The position numbers and the translations under genes were made by a program. Positions 57,719 to 64,000 of a stretch of 64,000 nt of DNA are shown here, one piece after another. The notes under the pieces were generated by a model. It searched no databases. It saw only the letters and a list, made by a program, of their open reading frames with translations, and had not been told where the DNA came from. How positions within the stretch are numbered: position 1 is the stretch's first letter; every line of letters begins with the position of its first letter. The DNA is from an uncultured Bacteroidales bacterium (GTDB taxonomy: Bacteria > Bacteroidota > Bacteroidia > Bacteroidales > UBA932), in contig CAKVAS010000006.1 of the NCBI GenBank assembly GCA_934725015.1, positions 1 to 64,000 of the forward strand, given 5' to 3'.

Positions 57719-59893
57719 ATGAAACTTTCAGCACTGAAACTTACGGCCATCGCGGCGGCACTGGCGCTCTCCTCCTGCGGGAACGGGGGACATGACATCG
57801 TGAACGTGATTCCCGAGCCGAACTATGTGAAGCTTCTCGGGGGCAGCACCGAGGCGAACGACGGAATCGTCGAGAAAATCAATGACCCGAAGCTCGGGGA
57901 GGAGGAATACGCAATTGAAATCCGGAAGGGAAAGGCCACGGTCAAGGCCGGTTCACGCAGGGGCTTTCTCTACGCGCAGCAGACGCTCGACCAACTCCGG
58001 GACGCGGGCGGGGAATGGCCGGACGTGATTATCAGGGACAAGCCGAGGTTCGCCTACAGGGGCATGCACCTCGACTGCGCGAGACATTTCTTCAGCGTCG
58101 ATGAGGTGAAGAGGTACATCGACATGATGGCGGTGCACAAGATGAACAAGTTCCACTGGCATCTGACGGAAGACCAGGGATGGAGAATCGAGATAAGGAA
58201 ATATCCTCTCCTCACGGAAATCGGGGCGTGGCGCAGGGGCGAGAAGCTTTTCAGGCCTGACGGCTCCGGCGGAGACCCTACGGGAGCGCTCTACGGAGGC
58301 TACTACACGCAGGAGCAGCTGCGCGAGGTCGTCGCATACGCCGGGGAACGGGGCATTGACGTGATTCCGGAGATTGACCTTCCGGGACATATGCAGGCGG
58401 CGCTCGCGGCCTATCCGGAGCTCGGATGCGAGGGCTACGGCCCGTACGAGGTGTGGAATTTCGCCGGAGTTTCGCCCGACGTGCTCTGCGCCGGAAACGA
58501 GAAGACCTACGAGTTCCTTGAAGGGGTGCTGGACGAGGTGCTGGAGATATTCCCATCGAAGTACATCCACATCGGCGGCGACGAATGCCCGAAGGACCAC
58601 TGGGCGACCTGCCCGCGCTGTCAGGCGAAGATTGCCGAGCTCGGGCTCAAGGGCGACGGGCAGTTTTCCGCGGAGCACTATCTCCAGAGCAGCTATGTGA
58701 CCGCGAGGGTGGAGAAGTTCCTCAACGAACGCGGGCGCAGCATCATCGGATGGGACGAGATTCTCGAAGGTGAGCTTTCCCCGAACGCCACTGTGATGTC
58801 GTGGAGGGGAAGCGCAGGAGGTCAGAAGGCCGCCGCGCTCGGGCATGACGCGATTATGACCCCTACGACCCATTTCTATTTCGACTACTGCCAGAGCCTC
58901 GACAGGGCTGCCGAGCCCGACGGGATAGGGGGCTATCTTCCCGTGTCGAAGGTGTATGAATACGAGCCGTTTACCCCGGAGATGACCGACGCGGAGAAGA
59001 AGCACATACTCGGAATCCAGGCAAATCTATGGACGGAGTACATCGCCACGCCGGAACATCTTGAATATATGCTTCTTCCGCGGATGAGCGCGCTTTCGGA
59101 GGTGCAGTGGTGCGACCCCGGCAGACGCGACGCGGACAGGTTCTTCCACGACCTTGACAGGATGTGCGGGATTTATGAGGCAATGGGCTACAACTACGCG
59201 AAGCACATCTACGAAGTTCTCGGCAAGGTGAGCGTGAAGGACGGCAGCTACTCGATTGAGCTCAAGACGGCCGGCGACACTCAGATTCGCTACACCCTCG
59301 ACGGCAGCGACCCCACCGACGACTCCCCTCTCTACACAGGGCCGTTCACTCTGACAGAGACTCCATGCACGGTGAAGGCAGCCACATTCAGGCAGGGAGA
59401 GCGCTCCAAGGTCTGGACACAGGAGCTGATTGCCAACAAGGCGTTCGGAAAGAGGCTGTGGCTCAACAGTCCGAAGGCGAACGGCTACGACTATCTCAGC
59501 GAAGGCTCCCTGAACGACGGCATTCGCGGGAACTGGAACTACAGCGACGGACGCTGGGTCGCGTGGAACGGGGCTCCGATGGACGTGAGCATCGACATGA
59601 AAGGCGAAAAGTGCTCGGAAGTCAGCGTCGGCTTCATCATCAACACGCCGAACTGGATTTTCGGCCCTCTGTCGCTGAAGGTTTATGGCGACGGCGTGGC
59701 GCTCGGTGAGATTCCCATTCCCGAGGTCGGGGCGTCGGCGCCGGACTCCATCGAAAACTACAGCGTGACTTTCCCGGAGACATCGGTCGGGGAGCTGCGC
59801 GTCGTTGCCGAGGACACGAGGGTCATCCCGTCATGGCACGGCGGGAAAGGACATTCGGGTTTTCTCTTTGTTGACGAGATATTAGTGAAGTAG
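57719..59893 (+). CDS. Beta-N-acetylhexosaminidase, GH20
   Basis: A 724-residue lipoprotein (AAALALSSCGNGG). It has the GH20b domain (VIPEPNYVKLLGG), a TIM barrel with FAYRGMHLDCARHFFS, NKFHWHLTEDQGWRIEI, VIPEIDLPGHMQAAL and the catalytic Asp-Glu pair in YIHIGGDECPKDHW, then chitobiase-type C-terminal beta domains (YTLDGSDPTDDSPLYTGPF) and a last sandwich domain. It removes terminal GlcNAc or GalNAc. It is divergent from the GDPD and GHL10 genes, so it probably completes amino-sugar release for that locus. A terminator-bearing repeat follows it. Confidence 0.95.
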   Translation: MKLSALKLTAIAAALALSSCGNGGHDIVNVIPEPNYVKLLGGSTEANDGIVEKINDPKLGEEEYAIEIRKGKATVKAGSRRGFLYAQQTLDQLRDAGGEWPDVIIRDKPRFAYRGMHLDCARHFFSVDEVKRYIDMMAVHKMNKFHWHLTEDQGWRIEIRKYPLLTEIGAWRRGEKLFRPDGSGGDPTGALYGGYYTQEQLREVVAYAGERGIDVIPEIDLPGHMQAALAAYPELGCEGYGPYEVWNFAGVSPDVLCAGNEKTYEFLEGVLDEVLEIFPSKYIHIGGDECPKDHWATCPRCQAKIAELGLKGDGQFSAEHYLQSSYVTARVEKFLNERGRSIIGWDEILEGELSPNATVMSWRGSAGGQKAAALGHDAIMTPTTHFYFDYCQSLDRAAEPDGIGGYLPVSKVYEYEPFTPEMTDAEKKHILGIQANLWTEYIATPEHLEYMLLPRMSALSEVQWCDPGRRDADRFFHDLDRMCGIYEAMGYNYAKHIYEVLGKVSVKDGSYSIELKTAGDTQIRYTLDGSDPTDDSPLYTGPFTLTETPCTVKAATFRQGERSKVWTQELIANKAFGKRLWLNSPKANGYDYLSEGSLNDGIRGNWNYSDGRWVAWNGAPMDVSIDMKGEKCSEVSVGFIINTPNWIFGPLSLKVYGDGVALGEIPIPEVGASAPDSIENYSVTFPETSVGELRVVAEDTRVIPSWHGGKGHSGFLFVDEILVK

Positions 59894-59913
59894 GGAACTC
59901 TCTGGAGAGATAT

Positions 59914-60026
59914 AAGGGGCTGACTAAAAGTATTAGTCAAACCCCTTTTTCTTGTTTTCGGAGAGGGCAACCTCGACCTTGTTTCCAAACACTCAATTCT
60001 CTGAGGGTTATTCGGACTTTTTAGTC
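59914..60026 (+). repeat. Terminator-bearing inverted-end element, copy 2
   Basis: Same element as 33461-33580, with a few small gaps. The left hairpin GGGGCTGACTAA/TTAGTCAAACCCC is followed by five T and lies 21 bases after the hexosaminidase stop codon. The right end stops at ACTTTTTAGTC. Confidence 0.8.
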
Positions 60027-60055
60027 GCAGACTTGGGGGATTTCAAGACGGGTCT

Positions 60056-61720
60056 CTATCGGCTTTTGATGTAACTGTCTATGGCCGCGGCGGCCTTGCG
60101 GCCGGCTCCCATGGCGAGGATTACGGTGGCGGCTCCGGTGACGGCATCGCCGCCGGCGAAGACTCCCGGACGGGTGGTGACCACGTCGTCGGTGGTTTCG
60201 AGACCTCCGCGTCCGGTGGTTTTCAGTCCCGGGGTCGTGCCGGCAATGAGCGGGTTCGGAGATGTGCCGAGGGACATTATCACGGTGTCGGCGGGAATCT
60301 CGAACTCGGAGCCCGGAACTGCAACCGGGCTGCGGCGGCCGCTGGCATCCGGCTCGCCGAGCTTCATCCTTATGCATCTGATGCCCCTGACATTGCCCTT
60401 TTCGTCGGAAAGAATCTCAACGGGGTTGGTCAGGAACTCGAAACGGATGCCCTCTTCCTTCGCATGGTGCACCTCCTCGCGACGGGCGGGAAGTTCGGTC
60501 TCCGTGCGGCGATAGACGACGGTGACAGTATCAACACAGCCTGTCGATTCTGCCGGGATGGCATCCGTCATCTCGAACGAACCTTTACCTGTCGATTCTG
60601 CCGGGACGGCATCCGTCATCTCGAACGAACCTTTACCTGTCATCTCGAACGGAGTGAGAGATCTTTGCGCCGCCCGAAGCCCCTGAAGCCTCAGCGCCGT
60701 GCGTGCCGCGTCCATTGCGACGTTGCCACCGCCCACGACCACGACATCACGGCCGACGCTGACCGGCGTGGCATAGTCGTCCCGGTAGGCCTTCATGAGG
60801 TTGTTGCGCGTGAGGAACTCGTTTGCGGAATAGACCCCGTTAAGGCTCTCTCCGGGGATGCCCATGAACTTAGGCAGTCCGGCGCCGGAGCCGATGAAGA
60901 CGGCGTCGAAGCCCTCTTTGCCCAGCAGGGAATCGACCGTCACAGTGCGGCCGACGACGACATCCGTCTCGATGCGGACCCCGAGGGCGCGGACGGCGGC
61001 GATTTCGGCGGCAAGCACGGTGTCCTTAGGAAGGCGGAACTCCGGGATGCCGTATTCGAGCACTCCCCCGGTCTTGTGCAGAGCCTCGAAGATGGTCACG
61101 TCATAGCCGAGCTTCGCAAGGTCGGAGGCGCAGGCAAGACCAGCAGGGCCGCTGCCCACAACCGCCACACGGTGACCGTTCTTCCGTAATCCTTCCGCCG
61201 TGCCATTTCCCCCGGCAGCTTTGTCCTGAACATTCTCATGAACCTTACCCTCAAGTTTCTCGAAGGCTTCTGGTGCAATTTCATCAGAATAGGTCTCCGT
61301 TGAAGCGTCACAGACTCCATATCCCGATGCTCCGGCGGCATTCTCCCGGCTCCAGTCGGCGACGAAGCGCTCCAGCTTGCCTATCGCCACGGGCTCGAAC
61401 TTGACCCCGAGCACGCATGAGCCCTCGCACTGGGTCTCCTGCGGGCACACGCGGCCACAGACAGCCGGAAGCGACGAGTCCTGCGCGATGACCCGGGCCG
61501 CGCCCGCGAAGTCGCCTTCAACGACTTTCGCGATAAAGTCCGGAATCTTCACGTTCACCGGACAGGCAGCCACGCAGCGCGGATTCCTGCAGTGCAGGCA
61601 GCGCGTCGCCTCCAGCATCGCCTCCTCGGCGTTGTAGCCGTAGCATACTTCCTCAAAGTTTGCAGCCCGCTTCTTCGGGGCCTGTTCCCTGACCGGGACT
61701 CTTGGTATTCTGTTTGCCAT
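60056..61720 (-). CDS. NfnB/GltA-like NADPH-linked flavoprotein with in-frame repeat insertion
   Basis: A 554-residue protein related to the small subunit of glutamate synthase and NfnB. It has the N-terminal iron-sulfur motif CLHCRNPRCVAACPVN, a second cluster segment CGRVCPQETQCEGSC, the FAD motif VAVVGSGPAGLACASDL and the NADPH motif VVVVGGGNVAMDAARTALRL, and ends with GVFAGGDAVTGAATVILAMGAGRKAA. Two stretches exceed the usual length: residues about 130-180 and about 346-394; the latter is REP-derived (60541-60670). The nearby NfnA-like gene suggests electron bifurcation between NADH, NADPH and ferredoxin rather than glutamate synthesis. Confidence 0.9.
   Translation of the reverse strand: MANRIPRVPVREQAPKKRAANFEEVCYGYNAEEAMLEATRCLHCRNPRCVAACPVNVKIPDFIAKVVEGDFAGAARVIAQDSSLPAVCGRVCPQETQCEGSCVLGVKFEPVAIGKLERFVADWSRENAAGASGYGVCDASTETYSDEIAPEAFEKLEGKVHENVQDKAAGGNGTAEGLRKNGHRVAVVGSGPAGLACASDLAKLGYDVTIFEALHKTGGVLEYGIPEFRLPKDTVLAAEIAAVRALGVRIETDVVVGRTVTVDSLLGKEGFDAVFIGSGAGLPKFMGIPGESLNGVYSANEFLTRNNLMKAYRDDYATPVSVGRDVVVVGGGNVAMDAARTALRLQGLRAAQRSLTPFEMTGKGSFEMTDAVPAESTGKGSFEMTDAIPAESTGCVDTVTVVYRRTETELPARREEVHHAKEEGIRFEFLTNPVEILSDEKGNVRGIRCIRMKLGEPDASGRRSPVAVPGSEFEIPADTVIMSLGTSPNPLIAGTTPGLKTTGRGGLETTDDVVTTRPGVFAGGDAVTGAATVILAMGAGRKAAAAIDSYIKSR
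60541..60670. repeat. REP-like insertion within the nfnB-like gene
   Basis: Two 48-base units (60541-60588, 60589-60636), differing at one base, and a third partial unit running into GTCATCTCGAACGGAGTGAG and GATCTTTGCGC. The last part is the REP arm seen in the clusters at 61.7 and 63.5 kb. 48 bases keep the frame; the protein gains the repeated KGSFEMTDA(V/I)PAESTG. Confidence 0.9.
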
Positions 61721-61734
61721 ATTATTATGAGTCT

Positions 61735-62157
61735 AAAGATTTCTCGACTTCACTTCGTTTCGCTCGAAATGACAGGAGAAGACATTCGCTCGAAAAACAG
61801 TCTTGTCGATTCGAGAGCCTGTCTTGTCGATTCGAGAACCTGTCTTGTCGAACGGAGTGAGACATCTTTGCGCAAAGATTTCTCGACTTCACTTCGTTTC
61901 GCTCGAAATGACAAGCGAGGACATTACGCTCGAAAAACAGTCTTGTCAATCCGAGAGCCTGTCTTGTCAATCCGAGAGCCTGTCTTGTCAATCCGAGAGC
62001 CTGTCATGTCGAACGGAGTGAGACATCTTTGCGCAAAGATTTCTCGACTTCACTTCGTTTCGCTCGAAATGACAGGAGAAGACATTCGCTCGAAATGACA
62101 GGAGAGGATATTCGCTCGAAATGACAGGAGAGGACATTCGCTCGAAATGACAGGGAA
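61735..62157. repeat. REP-like cluster between the nfn genes
   Basis: Nearly the whole gap is repeat. Unit A (AAAGATTTCTCGACTTCACT, then TCGTTTCGCTCGAAATGACA) occurs three times; unit B (GTCGAACGGAGTGAGACATC) twice, 160 bases apart; a roughly 20-base unit C (CTGTCTTGTC, AAT, CCGAGAGC) in runs of three and four; and a 25-base unit D (GGAGAGGACATTCGCTCG) at the right. B followed by A forms a palindrome centred on TTTGCGCAAA. Confidence 0.92.
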
Positions 62158-63021
62158 TTACAACAATTTGCACTGATGTTCCTCAAACGCCTCGCGGGCG
62201 GCCTGTTCCTGAGGTCTGTACATTCCCTGACGGCGCATGGCCTCGTCAAAATCCACCTCGTAGCCGTCGAACTCCGGTCCCTCGACACAGGCGAAACGGG
62301 TGCGTCCGCCGACCGTGACGCGGCAGCCGCCGCACATTCCTGTGCCATCGACCATGAGGGTGTTCAGACTCACCGTAATCGGGAGACCGAGCTTCTTTGC
62401 GGAAAGGGTCGCGAACTTCATCATAATCATGGGTCCTATGGCGACAGCCCGGTCATAATCCTTATGCTCCTCACCAACAAGCTGTTCAAGCCTGGCAGTG
62501 ACAAGTCCGTGAAAACCGCGCGAGCCGTCGTCGGTGCAGATGTGGAGGTTGTCGCAGGCTGCGGTCATTTCATTCTCATATATGATGAGGTCTGCGGTCT
62601 TCGCCCCGACAATCACATCCACCGCCACTCCCCTCTCGTGCAGCCACTTCGCCTGCGGATAGACGGGCGCGGTGCCGACTCCCCCGGCGATGAAGACATA
62701 TTTCCTCTTCCTCAGCTCATCCAAAGGCATTTCCGTGAAATCGGACGGAACGCCGAGAGGTCCCACGACATCCGCGAAGGCATCCCCGACTGACATCCCG
62801 CACATCTGCATCGTCGATGCCCCGATTGCCTGAATGACGAGCGTCACGGTGCCGGCATCGGCATCATAGTCGCTGATTGTAAGCGGGATGCGCTCCCCCT
62901 TCTCGTCTGTCCTCACAATCAGGAACTGCCCCGGAAGCGCGGCCGCGGCCACCCTCGGAGCAGCAACTCTCATCCGGCATATCGTCGGCGTCAGAAAGTC
63001 CTTTTCTACTATTTTGTACAT
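62158..63021 (-). CDS. NfnA-like FAD/NAD-binding subunit
   Basis: A 287-residue protein of the dihydroorotate-dehydrogenase electron-transfer type (sulfide/DHOD-like). The FAD-binding barrel starts at MYKIVEKDFLTPTICRM with PGQFLIVRTDEKGERIPLTI; the NAD region has VFIAGGVGTAPVYPQAKWL; the C-terminus holds a 2Fe-2S motif MCGGCRVTVGG with RFACVEGPEFDG. With the neighbouring NfnB-like protein it would form a bifurcating NADH-dependent ferredoxin:NADP oxidoreductase. The start at MYKIV is preferred over 63114, which lies in the next gene. A REP cluster separates it from the partner gene. Confidence 0.88.
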   Translation of the reverse strand: MYKIVEKDFLTPTICRMRVAAPRVAAAALPGQFLIVRTDEKGERIPLTISDYDADAGTVTLVIQAIGASTMQMCGMSVGDAFADVVGPLGVPSDFTEMPLDELRKRKYVFIAGGVGTAPVYPQAKWLHERGVAVDVIVGAKTADLIIYENEMTAACDNLHICTDDGSRGFHGLVTARLEQLVGEEHKDYDRAVAIGPMIMMKFATLSAKKLGLPITVSLNTLMVDGTGMCGGCRVTVGGRTRFACVEGPEFDGYEVDFDEAMRRQGMYRPQEQAAREAFEEHQCKLL

Positions 63022-63034
63022 AGTCATCAGCGGC

Positions 63035-63373
63035 TCATTCCTTGACCGTGGCCGCGTAGCCAAGCTTTTTGATTGCGGCTGCAAGCTTCTCCACGGAAGT
63101 CTTTGCCGTGTCATACTTTATCGTTATGGTGTGCGTCTTTAAATCAACCTTCAGATCCTTCACGCCCTTTTCAAAGGCAAGGTTGCCGTTGATTTTCTCA
63201 ACGCATTTCTGACAATGCAGGTCAGTGGAGAACACCACCGTCCTAACCTCTCCCTTGGGAGCCTTCGCCGCCGCGACGACCGAAGTCCCCGCCACAGAGG
63301 CCGCCCCGGCAGGGCAGCCCATCGCGGCCGTCGCCACAAGGGCCGCCGCAAACACATAAATCATCTTTTTCAT
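63035..63373 (-). CDS. Exported HMA-domain metal-binding protein
   Basis: A 112-residue protein with signal peptide (MIYVFAAALVATAAMGCPAG), an Ala/Val spacer and one heavy-metal-associated domain: VVFSTDLHCQKCVEKINGNLAF with the metal-binding Cys-x-x-Cys, then GVKDLKVDLKTHTITIKYD. It resembles a MerP- or CopZ-like carrier outside the cytoplasm. It lies just after a TonB-dependent receptor gene (a REP cluster between) and 13 bases before the nfnA-like gene. Copper, mercury or another soft metal is likely; which one is not shown. Confidence 0.9.
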   Translation of the reverse strand: MKKMIYVFAAALVATAAMGCPAGAASVAGTSVVAAAKAPKGEVRTVVFSTDLHCQKCVEKINGNLAFEKGVKDLKVDLKTHTITIKYDTAKTSVEKLAAAIKKLGYAATVKE

Positions 63374-63412
63374 ATTTTGCAAAGTTATAAAAATTATATT
63401 TCACTTCAGTTT

Positions 63413-63583
63413 AAAGATTTCTCGACTTCACTTCGTTTCGCTCGAAATGACAGGAGAGACTTCGTTTCGCTTGAAATGACAAGGAGAGGACATTACGCTC
63501 GAAAGCCTGTCATGTCGAACGTAGTGAGACATCTTTGCGCAAAGATTTCTCGACTTCACTTCGTTTCGCTCGAAATGACAGGA
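63413..63583. repeat. Second REP-like cluster
   Basis: Unit A occurs at 63414-63453 and 63543-63582, with unit B (GTCGAACGTAGTGAGACATC) before the second and two shorter D-like units between. It fills the gap between the TonB-dependent receptor and the HMA gene. Confidence 0.9.
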
Positions 63584-63586
63584 GGT

Positions 63587-64000
63587 TTACTTCCAAAGGG
63601 TGAATCGCAGGCCCGCATAAACCTTGATTCCCATCAGCGGTCCCCAGATGCAGCTTGCGTCAAAGGACTGCGAACGCGGGTCGATGTGCCCGTCCGCGAG
63701 CTTGTCTCCGGTGACCACGACCTTCTGCCTATAGTTCGTCAGGTTTTCCGCTCCAAGGTATATGTCCAGCCCGCGAAAACGCTTCGTAACCTGCGCATAC
63801 AGAAGCGGATAGACAGGTGTGCGGCCGTCAGCGTAAAGCAAATTCCCGTCAGCGTCCTTCATGTCCCGCATAAAGTCATAGACCCGGCTGGAACCGTTCA
63901 CCGACGCGGTGAAATCGAATATCCATTTGTTCATCGGGAGCGCGTACTGGAGGTTCAGGACACCCTTGCAGCGGCTTGTGAGCGGTCTTTCGACCAGTCC
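63587..64000 (-). CDS. TonB-dependent receptor, C-terminal part
   Basis: The frame is open to the right edge of the window, with 138 residues visible. It shows the last barrel strands of a TonB-dependent receptor: VYPLLYAQVTKRFRGLDIYLGAENLTNYRQ and the ending GIKVYAGLRFTLWK with an aromatic residue near the C-terminus. The N-terminal plug lies outside the window. The next gene encodes an HMA metal-binding protein, so metal uptake or export across the outer membrane is a reasonable guess. Confidence 0.82.
   Translation of the reverse strand, partial: GLVERPLTSRCKGVLNLQYALPMNKWIFDFTASVNGSSRVYDFMRDMKDADGNLLYADGRTPVYPLLYAQVTKRFRGLDIYLGAENLTNYRQKVVVTGDKLADGHIDPRSQSFDASCIWGPLMGIKVYAGLRFTLWK

Noticed and set aside
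61735..62157. Possible CRISPR array
   Set aside because: The 20-base C units abut without unique spacers, other units are palindromic and of several lengths, and no cas genes are nearby. REP-like repeats fit better.

Overview
The window looks like a chromosomal segment of a Bacteroidota bacterium of the order Bacteroidales; I cannot fix the genus, although a member with a fairly G+C-rich genome such as a Rikenellaceae/Alistipes relative would fit. The evidence is a SusC/SusD pair, BACON and fimbrillin-like lipoproteins, a Bacteroidetes-type RpoZ, DUF2795, DUF5009 and DUF6169 proteins, promoters of the TTTG / TAnnTTTG kind spaced 19-20 bases apart, and starts without Shine-Dalgarno sequences.

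Layout. 1-7.7 kb: an integrase remnant, then DUF2795, folE, rubredoxin, a DASS carboxylate transporter with a porin, a TauE/SafE permease and gdhA. 7.9-25 kb is core envelope and housekeeping: nadK-uppS-bamA-ompH on the minus strand; pdxJ, a second ompH, a glycosyltransferase and a LysM protein on the plus strand; trxB-bamD-rpoZ-recN, a Fur-family regulator divergent from trxB, a carboxyltransferase of the OadA/PycB type whose biotin lysine is missing, and tRNA-His. 25.2-28.3 kb is accessory: three tandem repeats, an antitoxin with a truncated toxin, a cytosine-5 methyltransferase and a truncated following gene. 28.3-32.6 kb is an acetyl-ester island (CE2-like esterase, SGNH protein, MBOAT acyltransferase). 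32.7-44 kb mixes small DUF genes, a fimbrillin-like lipoprotein with a tiny upstream gene, an Rpn-type nuclease, galM, radC, a DUF5009 membrane protein, a metallophosphoesterase and a Panacea-type toxin-antitoxin pair.

44.2-60 kb is a polysaccharide utilisation locus: two GHL10 lipoproteins, SusC, SusD, two related surface lipoproteins and a phosphodiester glycosidase on one strand, flanked by a glycerophosphodiesterase and a divergent GH20 hexosaminidase. The enzyme set points to amino-sugar glycans with phosphodiester links, possibly bacterial cell wall material. 60-64 kb holds an NfnAB-like pair, an HMA metal-binding protein and the end of a TonB-dependent receptor.

The strongest unexplained signals are repeats. 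One roughly 100-base element sits as the leader of both pdxJ and rpoZ. A roughly 115-base element with inverted ends and a built-in terminator follows two unrelated genes. A REP-like family forms long clusters and has also entered the nfnB coding sequence in frame as a duplicated 16-codon unit.
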